From an uncultured Olsenella sp. (lineage in GTDB: Bacteria > Actinomycetota > Coriobacteriia > Coriobacteriales > Atopobiaceae): a stretch of DNA of 64,000 bases. Of the stretch, positions 46,329 through 54,229 are shown piece after piece. Below the pieces are notes generated by a model. That model did not search any database. It saw only the letters and a list, made by a program, of their open reading frames with translations, and was not told the origin of the DNA. Position 1 is the first letter of the stretch. Each line of letters starts with the position of its first letter. The DNA is taken from positions 1 to 64,000 of the forward strand of contig CASEQJ010000001.1 in assembly GCA_949290055.1 (NCBI GenBank). Reading direction: 5' to 3'. The position numbers and the translations under genes are program-made.

Positions 46329-48035
46329 TTACACCATCATCGTCATGGCGGTGATCGCCTCGCGCGCCTCCTGGATCTGCTCGGAGCTGAGGCCGCCGGT
46401 CACGACGAGCTGAATGTTGCACTGCTTGCCCGAGCTAGGCTCCACGGCCGTGACGTCGAGCATGCCCTCCTCGCTCAGGACGAACGTGACGTCGATCGGG
46501 GAGCCGGCGGGGAGGTTCGTGCCGGTAAGGTCGATCTGGGCGGAGCCGAGCGGGTCGCGGTCAATGTCGACGACGTCCTGCTCGAAGTCGTTCTCGTAGA
46601 CCTGCAGGAGCACCGAGGTCTGCCCGTCGGCCACCGTGCCAAACCTCCTGGTGACCTCATAGGCGCCGAGACTGTGGTCAATGCGCTGGTTCTTGAGAAT
46701 GAGGTTGTTGACCTTCAGCACGTTGTCGGCAGAGTCGATCGCCTCGACGCCGTAGCTCTTCGAGGTGACCGTCTGGATCACGATGGCGTTGGCCGCCGTG
46801 TCGGCGTCCACGAAGTGCGTGGCAATGTTGTTCTCGCCCACCACGCGCTGGCGCTCGACGGTGTTGGTCTCCTGGTCGACGACGTCGACGAAGGCCTCCT
46901 CCTCGTTGCCGCCCTCGGCGGAGGCGACGTTGATCTGCGCCTGAATGCCGGCCGCGAGCTGCAGGGCGTAGCGGACCGCGCCCTTGGCGACGGCCTCGTC
47001 GGGCTCGTTCTTCTCGAGCGGAACGCCCGGGAACTCCTCGGCGAGCCTGCGCTCGACCTGCGGCATCTTCGTCGAGCCGCCCACGAGGAGAATGCGCTGG
47101 GCTTCCACGCCCTTGGACTTGGCGTTGTCAATGCAGGCGTGCATTATGCTCATGGTGCGGTCGAGCTCGGCGAGGGTCATGTCGTCGAACTCCTCGGCGG
47201 TGAGGGTGATCTTGACCGGCTTGCCCGTGAGGTTGAGGACCGCGGACGCCTTGGGCTTCTGCGAGAGGGCGATCTTGAGCTTCTCGGCCTCGCTCTGGAA
47301 GGTCTGCATGGCGTACTCGTCGAAGTCGTCGTCAAAGCCGGCCTGCTCGCGGAACTCGTCCTGGAGGAAGCTCATGACGCGCGCGTCCCAGTCGCCGCCG
47401 CCGAGGTTCTTGTCGCCGTCGTTGCAGACGACGTCAATGTGGGTGGTGCCGTCGGCGTCGTGGGAGATCTCGACGACCGAGGCGTCAAAGGTGCCGCCGC
47501 CGAGATCGAACACGGCGACGACCTCGTCCTTGTCCGTGCGGTCGCAGCCGTAGTTGATCGCCGCCGCCACGGGCTCCTGCAGCAGGCCGTAGACGTTGAG
47601 GCCGGCAATCTCGGCCGCGGCGAGGGTGGCCTTCTTCTCGGCGTCGCCGAAGTAGGCGGGCACCGTGATCACGCAGCCGTCAAAGCGCATGGGCATGAGG
47701 GCCTGGGCGTCGCCGGCGACCTTCTTGAGGACGAACGCGGAGATCTCCTCGGGAGAGTAGGTCTTCCCGTCGACCGTGATCGCGACGGGGTTGACGCCGA
47801 TTATGCGCTTCACGAAGGACGCCGTGCGGTCGGGGTCGATCAGCGCATTGTCCTTGGCGACCTGGCCCGCGTCCCAGATCGTGGGGTCGTCGAGGTCGAA
47901 GTGGACGACGGAGGGCGTGGTGCGCTCGCCCTCGCGGTTGGGCTGGACGACCGGCTCGCCGTTCTCGTTTGCGTAGGCAATGCAGGAGTAGGTCGTGCCG
48001 AGGTCAATGCCGACGACGGTGGTCATGTCGTTCAT
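46329..48035 (-). CDS. DnaK-like Hsp70 chaperone, short form
   Basis: 568 residues from ATG at 48035 (MNDMTTVVGIDLGTTYSCIA), preceded by AAAGGAAC. The ATPase domain has DLGGGTFDASVVEIS and LLVGGSTKMPQV. The substrate-binding beta domain is present and the C-terminal lid is short, so it is smaller than housekeeping DnaK (about 610-640). It sits next to a GrpE-like gene but without a canonical dnaJ. It is probably an operon-specific paralog rather than the cell's main DnaK. Confidence 0.88.
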   Translation of the reverse strand: MNDMTTVVGIDLGTTYSCIAYANENGEPVVQPNREGERTTPSVVHFDLDDPTIWDAGQVAKDNALIDPDRTASFVKRIIGVNPVAITVDGKTYSPEEISAFVLKKVAGDAQALMPMRFDGCVITVPAYFGDAEKKATLAAAEIAGLNVYGLLQEPVAAAINYGCDRTDKDEVVAVFDLGGGTFDASVVEISHDADGTTHIDVVCNDGDKNLGGGDWDARVMSFLQDEFREQAGFDDDFDEYAMQTFQSEAEKLKIALSQKPKASAVLNLTGKPVKITLTAEEFDDMTLAELDRTMSIMHACIDNAKSKGVEAQRILLVGGSTKMPQVERRLAEEFPGVPLEKNEPDEAVAKGAVRYALQLAAGIQAQINVASAEGGNEEEAFVDVVDQETNTVERQRVVGENNIATHFVDADTAANAIVIQTVTSKSYGVEAIDSADNVLKVNNLILKNQRIDHSLGAYEVTRRFGTVADGQTSVLLQVYENDFEQDVVDIDRDPLGSAQIDLTGTNLPAGSPIDVTFVLSEEGMLDVTAVEPSSGKQCNIQLVVTGGLSSEQIQEAREAITAMTMMV

Positions 48036-48065
48036 GGGTGGGTTCCTTTCCACGTGGGGGCAGGG

Positions 48066-48848
48066 CTAGGCCTGCGCGCCCTCCTTGTAGCCGTACACCT
48101 TGACGCTCGCCTGGGAGATCACGCTCCCGTTGAGCTCGTAGCCCTGCGAGAGGACCTCCGCCACCCTTTGGTGGAGCGAGCGGTCCCCGGTCGTCACCCT
48201 GCTCACCACGCGGTGGCGGCCGCTCTCAAAGCGGTCCCCAACCTCAGGAGAGAACGGGCGGACGGAGTAGTCCTCCAGAAGCTCCACGAGCATGTCGCGG
48301 TAGGTCTCAAAGTCCTCGAGGCCAACGCTGGCGTCGGGGTCGTCCTGCGAGCGCGCGTAGGTGACCGTCGTGCCCATCTTGTCCGCGACGTCGACCACCT
48401 TGAGCAGCAGCGGGGTCATGATCTTGTCGTAGACCCCCGCGCGGTAGCGCTCGATCTCCTCGGTCTGGTTCTTGAGGGTGGCCGTCTCGAACTCGTTGCG
48501 GTCGATCTTCTTCTTGAAGAGCTCCCTCATGGCGCCAAGCTCGCCGAGAAGCGCCTCGCGCAGGTCACCCACCGCCTCGAGGACGGGGTCCGCGCCGGCG
48601 TCCTCGGTCGGCTCCGGGGCGTCCTCGGCCGGCTCCTCGGCGCTCGCGTCCTTCTCGCCCGCGGGCTCCGCCGCCGGCTCGCCTTCCTCCTCGGGGGCCT
48701 CGACGGGCTCCTCGGGCTCGGCTGCGGCCTCCTCGGGGGCCGCTGCGGGCGCCTCCTCGGTCACCTCGGCCTTGACGGGCTCGACCGGCTCAACGGGCTC
48801 CTCACGCTTGGGGATTGGGGGCGGCGCCGCCCACTCGTCGTCGTACAT
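48066..48848 (-). CDS. GrpE-like nucleotide-exchange factor with long acidic N-terminus
   Basis: 260 residues. Residues 1-90 are Pro/Ala/Glu repeats. A coiled-coil follows, then the GrpE beta domain: VLSQGYELNGSVISQASVKV matches the GrpE C-terminal signature (GY.L...vi.pA.V.V). GrpE releases ADP from Hsp70. It lies between the membrane GTPase and DnaK genes, 30 nt before the latter, so it probably serves both Hsp70s of the operon. A GTCCTTCTCGCC copy occurs inside the repeat. Confidence 0.85.
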   Translation of the reverse strand: MYDDEWAAPPPIPKREEPVEPVEPVKAEVTEEAPAAAPEEAAAEPEEPVEAPEEEGEPAAEPAGEKDASAEEPAEDAPEPTEDAGADPVLEAVGDLREALLGELGAMRELFKKKIDRNEFETATLKNQTEEIERYRAGVYDKIMTPLLLKVVDVADKMGTTVTYARSQDDPDASVGLEDFETYRDMLVELLEDYSVRPFSPEVGDRFESGRHRVVSRVTTGDRSLHQRVAEVLSQGYELNGSVISQASVKVYGYKEGAQA

Positions 48849-48850
48849 GG

Positions 48851-50530
48851 CTACTCCTCACCACTCTCGCGTGCGTTCTTCTCTGCCTCGCGCTCCTGGG
48901 CGCGCCTCTCGGCCTCGTCCCTGCGCTCCTGGGCCTGGCGCTCGGCCGCGTTTCTCTTCTCGCGACGCGGGTCGATCGCAAACGGCACCGCCCCCGCGTG
49001 GTCCACGAGGCCGCCGCCGAACCCGAGCGCCCTGGTGAGCGCCCGGTCGGAGCGCGCGAGAATCCATGAGAACGGCTCGTCAACGTGAACGGGCGCAAAG
49101 CTCCCGGCAAGGCGCTCGTGGCCGATCGCGCTCACGACGAACAGCCGCTGCGCCTTGAAGTTGCCCTGCAGCATGTTCAGGAAGTTCCCCATGCCGTGAC
49201 GTTCGAGGAAGGCGCGCGCGAGGGCGTCGTCCACGTCGTAGTCGGGGCAGGCCGGGTTGGCCTGGAGGTAGGCCTCGCGCGCCCGCTCGTCAAAGTAGGG
49301 CGCGAGTCCCGGCAGGTCGGCCTTGCTCAGCACGACCGCAAGGGGAAGGGAGATCTGCTCGCCCTGGCCGACGCCGCTCACCTGACGGATCTTCTCGACG
49401 AAGTTCGAGAGGACCGTGTCGGGGTACTCGCGCGCCGTGACGGCCGAGTCCGCCGAGGAGAGGCGCTCGGAGAGCTCGTCCGAGACCTCGGGAATGCTCA
49501 TGGGGTCAACGAGGAAGATCGCGCCCGTCGCATAGGCGTACTGCAGCTGCGTCTCGTGCTCCTCGCCCTTGAGGAAGGTCTCGCCGGCAACGTCGTAGAC
49601 GTGCAGGAGGCGCTGGGGCGAAAGCCCGCGCTTCCTGACGAAGAAGCTCAGGGAGAACGCGCTCGGCCGGTTGAGGTCGGTCGCCTCGCGCGTCATCTCG
49701 GTCGAGCCGCTCCGGTAGCAGTCCTCGAGCTCCCGGTACAGCTTCCGCTTCTCCGCGTCCAGAAACTCGGTCTCGTACCCACGCGACTCCGGGAGCTCGT
49801 CAAGGAGCAGGTGCGACAGGGCGGCTATGTAGGTGGTCTTGCCCACCGAGCGGCTGCCGACGACCGAGACGCTCAGGGTGCGCGCGTCTCCCGTCGAGAC
49901 CTGACGCGCGCACGCGGGGTTGGGGCAGCGCTGCTCGAGCATGGAGCGGCGGGCGCGCTTGCCCGAGGAATCCTTCACGGTCGAGAAGAACGTCGCGGGC
50001 ATGAGCTGGCCGCAGGTGCAGCGGTGGAAGAAGATTCCGAAGGTGTTGGGGCGCAGGTAGCTGTGAACCCGCCCGCAGCTGGGGCACACGTAGCCCGGCT
50101 GCAGGTATATGTTCTTGCAACGGTCGCACGCATAGGTCACGTGCAGGATTGAGCGGTAGGCGCCGTCGAGGGCCTTGGCGATCCAGAGCAGCACGTACAC
50201 GATCGTCATGACGACGAGGATCACGAGGGAGTGCACGAACGAGAGGACGACGGTGACCAGCGTGCCAAACACCAGAATCGACAGAATGCCAAAGAGGTAG
50301 AAGATCGTGTAGACCAGCTTCATGAGGAGGAACTTGTCCGACGCCCAGACCAGCCCCATTCTTCCGGAGAGGTCGCTCATCGCCACCCGGTCACCCATGA
50401 ACGACTCGCGAATGGTCGCGCCCAGGTCAACAAAGCCCTTGTCGAGCCAGTAGTTCCTCGTGGAGGGCTCCTCCGGGAGCAGCTCGGCGCTGCGCGCGTA
50501 CTGCTGTGCGGTCAGCGAGCGAATTCTCAT
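48851..50530 (-). CDS. Membrane-anchored zinc-ribbon GTPase (DO-GTPase-like)
   Basis: 559 residues. The ATG at 50530 was chosen for GGGAGGTGA. Order: cytoplasmic N-terminus, two transmembrane helices (about 68-118), a zinc-ribbon array (C135, C138, C149, C152; C171, C173; C202, C207), then a GTPase with G1 GSRSVGKTT (225-233), G3 DVAGE (about 316) and G4 SKADL (about 405). A highly charged C-terminal tail (EKRNAAERQAQERRDEAERR) ends it. It is paired in the operon with the soluble GTPase but is membrane-bound, so the system probably acts or senses at the inner membrane. Confidence 0.82.
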   Translation of the reverse strand: MRIRSLTAQQYARSAELLPEEPSTRNYWLDKGFVDLGATIRESFMGDRVAMSDLSGRMGLVWASDKFLLMKLVYTIFYLFGILSILVFGTLVTVVLSFVHSLVILVVMTIVYVLLWIAKALDGAYRSILHVTYACDRCKNIYLQPGYVCPSCGRVHSYLRPNTFGIFFHRCTCGQLMPATFFSTVKDSSGKRARRSMLEQRCPNPACARQVSTGDARTLSVSVVGSRSVGKTTYIAALSHLLLDELPESRGYETEFLDAEKRKLYRELEDCYRSGSTEMTREATDLNRPSAFSLSFFVRKRGLSPQRLLHVYDVAGETFLKGEEHETQLQYAYATGAIFLVDPMSIPEVSDELSERLSSADSAVTAREYPDTVLSNFVEKIRQVSGVGQGEQISLPLAVVLSKADLPGLAPYFDERAREAYLQANPACPDYDVDDALARAFLERHGMGNFLNMLQGNFKAQRLFVVSAIGHERLAGSFAPVHVDEPFSWILARSDRALTRALGFGGGLVDHAGAVPFAIDPRREKRNAAERQAQERRDEAERRAQEREAEKNARESGEE

Positions 50531-50555
50531 GCGTGTCACCTCCCTCGGTACGCGG

Positions 50556-50774
50556 CTACGAGCGGCGGTTCGACGTGATCGTATGCTTGCTGAAAGCCCT
50601 CGCATAGCTCGTGATCGCCATGGCGGCGCCGTATATCACCGCGAGGAGCACCGTAATCGCAAAAATCGCCGTCGCGGAGGCGACCACCGCGGGAATCACG
50701 TACGGGATTATGATCGCGGTGATAACCCAGTAGATGAACCAGATTACGAGTATGGCAATAACCAGATATCCCAT
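50556..50774 (-). CDS. Small two-helix membrane protein
   Basis: 72 residues, two hydrophobic helices (about 2-30 and 33-55) and a basic C-terminus. GAGGAG precedes the ATG. It is the second gene of the operon, 25 nt before the membrane GTPase, and may be a membrane partner of it. Family not recognised. Confidence 0.75.
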   Translation of the reverse strand: MGYLVIAILVIWFIYWVITAIIIPYVIPAVVASATAIFAITVLLAVIYGAAMAITSYARAFSKHTITSNRRS

Positions 50775-50806
50775 GTGAGCTCCTCAGTTGCGCGCCTCTT
50801 GACCCG

Positions 50807-51256
50807 TCACACCGTGACCGTCCATGAGGACAGGGCCGTGAACAGAGAGTCGAGTGCGTTCGGGTTTGTCAGGAAGTAATAGATCAGAAAGGCGGCGACC
50901 GCTCCCGAGACCAGGGCGGCACCTATGCCGAGCCGCTTGTCCTTCTCGCGCTGAATCTCGTCCTCGGTCGGAGCGGTGGGAGCCGCAGAGGCGGGCGAGG
51001 GCGCGGCGGACGGGGACGGGGTCGAAGACGGGGTCGGGCTCGGGGTCGAAGTCGGGGCAGGCTTCGCATGGGCAGCTGGCTTTGGCGCTGGCTTTGGCGA
51101 CGGAGCGGAGCTCGGTGCGGGACTTGGGGCCGGAGCGGGCTTCGCATGGGCCGCGGGCTTAGGCGTCGGCTTTGCCCCGGCGGGCTGCGGTGCGCCGCAG
51201 TACGGACACACCTTCATGCTGTCGGACAGGTCCTTTCCGCACGAAACGCACTTCAT
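50807..51256 (-). CDS. Zinc-ribbon / Pro-Ala-rich spacer / membrane-helix protein, first gene of the operon
   Basis: 149 residues. An N-terminal zinc ribbon (CVSC...CPYC, residues 3-20) is joined by a long Pro/Ala/Lys/Ser spacer with repeats of KPAAHAKPAP to a C-terminal transmembrane helix (about 110-128). AGGGGG precedes the ATG. The layout is a tethered zinc ribbon, matching the zinc ribbons on both GTPases and on the FN3 protein, so these may share one recognition theme. No clear -10/-35 pair was found upstream. Confidence 0.8.
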   Translation of the reverse strand: MKCVSCGKDLSDSMKVCPYCGAPQPAGAKPTPKPAAHAKPAPAPSPAPSSAPSPKPAPKPAAHAKPAPTSTPSPTPSSTPSPSAAPSPASAAPTAPTEDEIQREKDKRLGIGAALVSGAVAAFLIYYFLTNPNALDSLFTALSSWTVTV

Positions 51257-51676
51257 GGCATCGCCCCCTTCACGACCGTTATTCCGGTTTCAGCTTTTCC
51301 GCTTCCTTACGATAGCGACTCAGCCCCCCACAATTTGCGAAAATTCGACAAGCGTTCCTCCCCTGTTACAACCCTAACGTAGGCCGCCAAGATTGCGCAG
51401 GTTTTGGGTTTTCGCCAAAGCAGTGTCGCCGAGAAGCGCGTTTTTGAGACTAACCCTGAGGTTGTGGGGCAAACGAGTTATGTCGGCCGCCTCGGCGGGA
51501 GGTTCTTCTCGCCAGATTTGCGAATTTAGCCACGCTTTCCAAGATTGTGGGCAACAAGTTCTATGCCTTACCGAGAAGGGCATCAAACTTGTTGCCCACA
51601 ACCAAAGAGAAGGCCCGGGGGTTTCGGCGGGGCGCGCGCAATCCCGACCTAGGGCAGCAGGTCGAGAAGAACGGCG
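51257..51676. other. 420-bp intergenic region upstream of the operon
   Basis: No credible gene. It holds the presumed operon promoter, which was not resolved. An ATTTGCGAA sequence near 51333 recurs near 51517, with a similar TTTTGCGAATC at 27333. Three to four copies of the 25-nt repeat and two GAGAAG-type motifs are also present. It is richer in A+T than its surroundings. Confidence 0.6.
51469..51603. repeat. Intergenic repeat island B (25-nt repeats, same set as at 27.4 kb)
   Basis: Copies at about 51469-51493 (plus, one extra G), 51543-51567 (plus) and 51579-51603 (minus) fit TGGGCAACAARTTTKATGC. The last two pair over about 20 bp with a short loop. A weaker copy starts near 51399. It lies about 210-350 nt upstream of the GTPase/chaperone operon and after the citrate synthase stop. 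Island A lies at a similar distance upstream of pgm. Confidence 0.75.
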
Positions 51677-53128
51677 CTACCGCTCGTCAATTGGCACGTA
51701 GGCACCGCCGTGCGGCATGACGGAGTTGTAGGCGGGACGGATTATGCGCCCGGCACCGTAGAGCTCCTCCATGCGGTGCGCGGTCCAGCCGGCGAGGCGC
51801 GCCATGGCGAAGATCGCCGTGTAGAGGTCCGGCTCGATTCCGAGCATGGAGTATATGAAGCCGGTATAGAGGTCTATGTTGGCGCAGATCGCCTTGCCCG
51901 AGCCCTTGACGTCGCGCATGACCTGGGGCCCGAGGCGCTCAATGCTCTCTATGAGGTCAAAGCGCTCCGAGAGGCCCTTCTCGGCCGCGACCTTGCGCGC
52001 GTAGGTCTTCACGATCTGGGCGCGCGGGTCGGAGAGCGTGTAGACGGCGTGTCCCAGGCCATATATGAGGCCGGTCTTGTCGAAGGCCTCCTTGCGGACG
52101 ATCTTGGTCAGGTAGCTCGCGACCTCGTCCTCGGAGTCCCAGTGGCGCACGTGCGCCGCCACGTCGTCGATCATGCCGCTCACCTTGAAGTTGGCGCCGC
52201 CGTGCTTGGGACCCTTGAGCGAGCCTATGGCCGCCGCGTAGGCGGAGTAGGCGTCGGTGCCGGAGGAGGAGAGGACGCGCGTGGTGAACGTGGAGTTGTT
52301 GCCGCCACCGTGCTCGGCATGCAGTATGAGCATGACGTCGAGCAGCATGGCCTCGTCGTGGCTGAAGCCGTCGTCGCTGCGCAGGACGTCGAGGACGGTC
52401 TCGGCCATGGAGTAGCCCTCGCGGATCGGCGGCACCACGAGCTTCTCGTCCGCGAGCTCCGCCTTGTGGGCGGCGTGCGCCACGGCCGCGGTGCGCGGCC
52501 AGCGGCCGAGCAGCGAGAGCGCCACGTCGATCTCGTGGGTGGGCGAGGTGTCGTCCGGGTTGGGGTCGAAGGCGTAGAGCAGAAGCGTCGCGCGCTGCAG
52601 CACGTTCATTATGTTGTGGCTGTAGGTGGCGCGCGGGAAGATCCCGAAGTAGCCCTCGGGGAGCTGCTTGCGGGCGTCAATGCGGGCGCGGAAGTCGTCA
52701 AGCTCCTCGCGGCTGGGCAGCTTGCCGGCTATGAGCAGGTAGGCGACCTCCTCGTAGCCAAAGCGGTCCTCCGCCTGGGAGTGCTCAATGAGGTCGGCCA
52801 CGCGGTAGCCGCGGTAGATCAGGTCGCCCTCGTCGGGCTCGACGCCGTGGTCGGTCTTGTTGTAGCCGTGCACGTTGGAGATCGTGGTGAGGCCCACGAG
52901 CACGCCCGAGCCGTCGGCGTTGCGCAGGCCACGCTTGACGTCATACTTGGCGTAGAGCTCGCTCGGCACCACGTCCACGTCCTCGTAGCCGTGGTAGAGC
53001 CCGTCCGAGACGGGGGGAAGCCCCAGGCCGACCGACGGCATGGGGTAGGCGTCGGCCACATGGTCGAAGGCGGGGGTGTCACGCGGAGTGAGAATGGGCC
53101 TTCCGCCACCCTTGGGCAGGTGAATCAT
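51677..53128 (-). CDS. Citrate synthase
   Basis: 483 residues from ATG at 53128 (MIHLPKGG), with GGAGGAGG upstream. Catalytic histidine regions HAEHGGGNNSTFT and GSLKGPKHGGAN are intact, and the C-terminus has GLGHAVYTLSDPRA. It condenses oxaloacetate and acetyl-CoA. No other TCA gene is near, so in this anaerobe it probably makes glutamate precursors. The N-terminal extension is longer than in GltA of E. coli. Confidence 0.93.
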   Translation of the reverse strand: MIHLPKGGGRPILTPRDTPAFDHVADAYPMPSVGLGLPPVSDGLYHGYEDVDVVPSELYAKYDVKRGLRNADGSGVLVGLTTISNVHGYNKTDHGVEPDEGDLIYRGYRVADLIEHSQAEDRFGYEEVAYLLIAGKLPSREELDDFRARIDARKQLPEGYFGIFPRATYSHNIMNVLQRATLLLYAFDPNPDDTSPTHEIDVALSLLGRWPRTAAVAHAAHKAELADEKLVVPPIREGYSMAETVLDVLRSDDGFSHDEAMLLDVMLILHAEHGGGNNSTFTTRVLSSSGTDAYSAYAAAIGSLKGPKHGGANFKVSGMIDDVAAHVRHWDSEDEVASYLTKIVRKEAFDKTGLIYGLGHAVYTLSDPRAQIVKTYARKVAAEKGLSERFDLIESIERLGPQVMRDVKGSGKAICANIDLYTGFIYSMLGIEPDLYTAIFAMARLAGWTAHRMEELYGAGRIIRPAYNSVMPHGGAYVPIDER

Positions 53129-53173
53129 AGGGACCTCCTCCCGGGCCGCCACGGGCGGCCCCTCAAGGCGCGG

Positions 53174-53464
53174 CTAGAGGCGGTACATGTACCTGAAGAC
53201 CTCCTCGCGCTGCAGCACGATCTGGACGCCGAGGCTCTCGGCCAGCTCGTCGAGACGGGCCTTGAGCTCGGAGAAGTCAGCCTGGCCAAGGTCAATAAGC
53301 ATGGTCATGGTGAAAATGCCCTGCAGGATCGTCTGAGAAATGTCCAGTATGTTAGCCTCGCGCTCGCTGAGCGCGCCCGCCACCGCGGCGACGATTCCCG
53401 GGCGGTCGCTGCCCAGAACGGTAATGACGGCCCTGCTTCCGCGGGCCTCCTGATCGGACGTCAT
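53174..53464 (-). CDS. ACT-domain protein (UPF0237-type)
   Basis: 96 residues, one ACT domain: AVITVLGSDRPGIVAAVAGA and NILDISQTILQGIFTMTMLI are typical of the short UPF0237 family. These proteins usually pair with a UPF0210 partner, which is absent here. GGGAGGA precedes the ATG. A -10-like TACAAT lies 41 nt upstream on the minus strand (53505-53510). Probably a ligand-binding regulator of amino acid metabolism. Confidence 0.85.
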   Translation of the reverse strand: MTSDQEARGSRAVITVLGSDRPGIVAAVAGALSEREANILDISQTILQGIFTMTMLIDLGQADFSELKARLDELAESLGVQIVLQREEVFRYMYRL

Positions 53465-53596
53465 CGTGAATCCTCCCTGTGACGGGGTCCGTTGCGTGCC
53501 CACCATTGTACGGGCAGGAGGCAAAAACTCACAGTACCCATATGAGCCGGAGCGCAAACGGTAACGGGAGGCGCGCGGCGACGCCGTTCTTCTCGC

Positions 53597-54097
53597 CTAG
53601 TTCTGGGAGGGGTCCTCGCCCATGCTGCGCTGGAACAGCACCACGACGTCCTCGGGCGTGCAGCCGAGCGCGACGGCGAGCTCGGAGCAGGAGCGCTCGC
53701 GCGCCTCCTTGAGAATCCGCTCGTAGGCCACCGGCGGCTTCTTGTTGCGCGCGGAGAGCTCGGCTATGCGGGCGCGGAAGGTCTTCACGATGCGCACGGA
53801 GTCCCGGCAGGAGCCCTGCCGCATCTCGTTGCGATAGTGCTCCTCCTCGAGGGAGTTGTTGCGCGCCTGGAAGCGCTCGACCTCGATCGTGGGGTACTCG
53901 TCAATGATCTGCTCGGCCTCGCCGCGCGAGAGGACCGGGCGGAGCCGCCCCTCGTTGGCAACAGGGAAGCTAATGTGGACGGGATGGCGCTTCCCAATGG
54001 GAAGCAGCTGGTAGACCGCTTGCGGACCAGTCGTCACGTCCTTCACCTGACAGACGCCCTGGCCCGGGTGGACGAGATAGTCTCCCACGGAATACAT
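53597..54097 (-). CDS. CarD-family transcriptional regulator
   Basis: 166 residues. The N-terminal Tudor-like RNA-polymerase-interacting domain begins YSVGDYLVHPGQGVCQVKDV, and a helical DNA-binding C-terminus ends in SCSELAVALGCTPEDV. CarD stabilises open promoter complexes at rRNA and other promoters in actinobacteria. AAAGGAG precedes the ATG, and a promoter with TATACT lies just upstream. Its stop codon abuts a copy of GTTCTTCTCGCC. Confidence 0.92.
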   Translation of the reverse strand: MYSVGDYLVHPGQGVCQVKDVTTGPQAVYQLLPIGKRHPVHISFPVANEGRLRPVLSRGEAEQIIDEYPTIEVERFQARNNSLEEEHYRNEMRQGSCRDSVRIVKTFRARIAELSARNKKPPVAYERILKEARERSCSELAVALGCTPEDVVVLFQRSMGEDPSQN

Positions 54098-54122
54098 AAG
54101 ACCGCTCCTTTCACGTGGGTTG

Positions 54123-54150
54123 AGTATACCACGGAAAAGGGCGATTTCAC
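54123..54150 (-). promoter_or_regulatory. Promoter of the carD-like gene
   Basis: On the minus strand, -35 GTGAAA (54145-54150), 16-bp spacer, -10 TATACT (54123-54128). The -10 lies 26 nt from the carD ATG. Confidence 0.55.
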
Positions 54151-54229
54151 GCCGTTTACGGATAGGGTATTGTCAGAGAGCGGTCATATAGGTAAGTTTT
54201 TGCGTTTACCTTTCAGCGTTTGGTCTCGC

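Noticed and set aside
46095-49088. 997-codon plus-strand open frame opposite the DnaK-GrpE genes
   Set aside because: Antisense shadow; the minus strand has clear Hsp70 and GrpE signatures.
51374-51601. 75-codon minus-strand open frame in repeat island B
   Set aside because: No ribosome binding site or recognisable family, and it lies over the 25-nt repeats.
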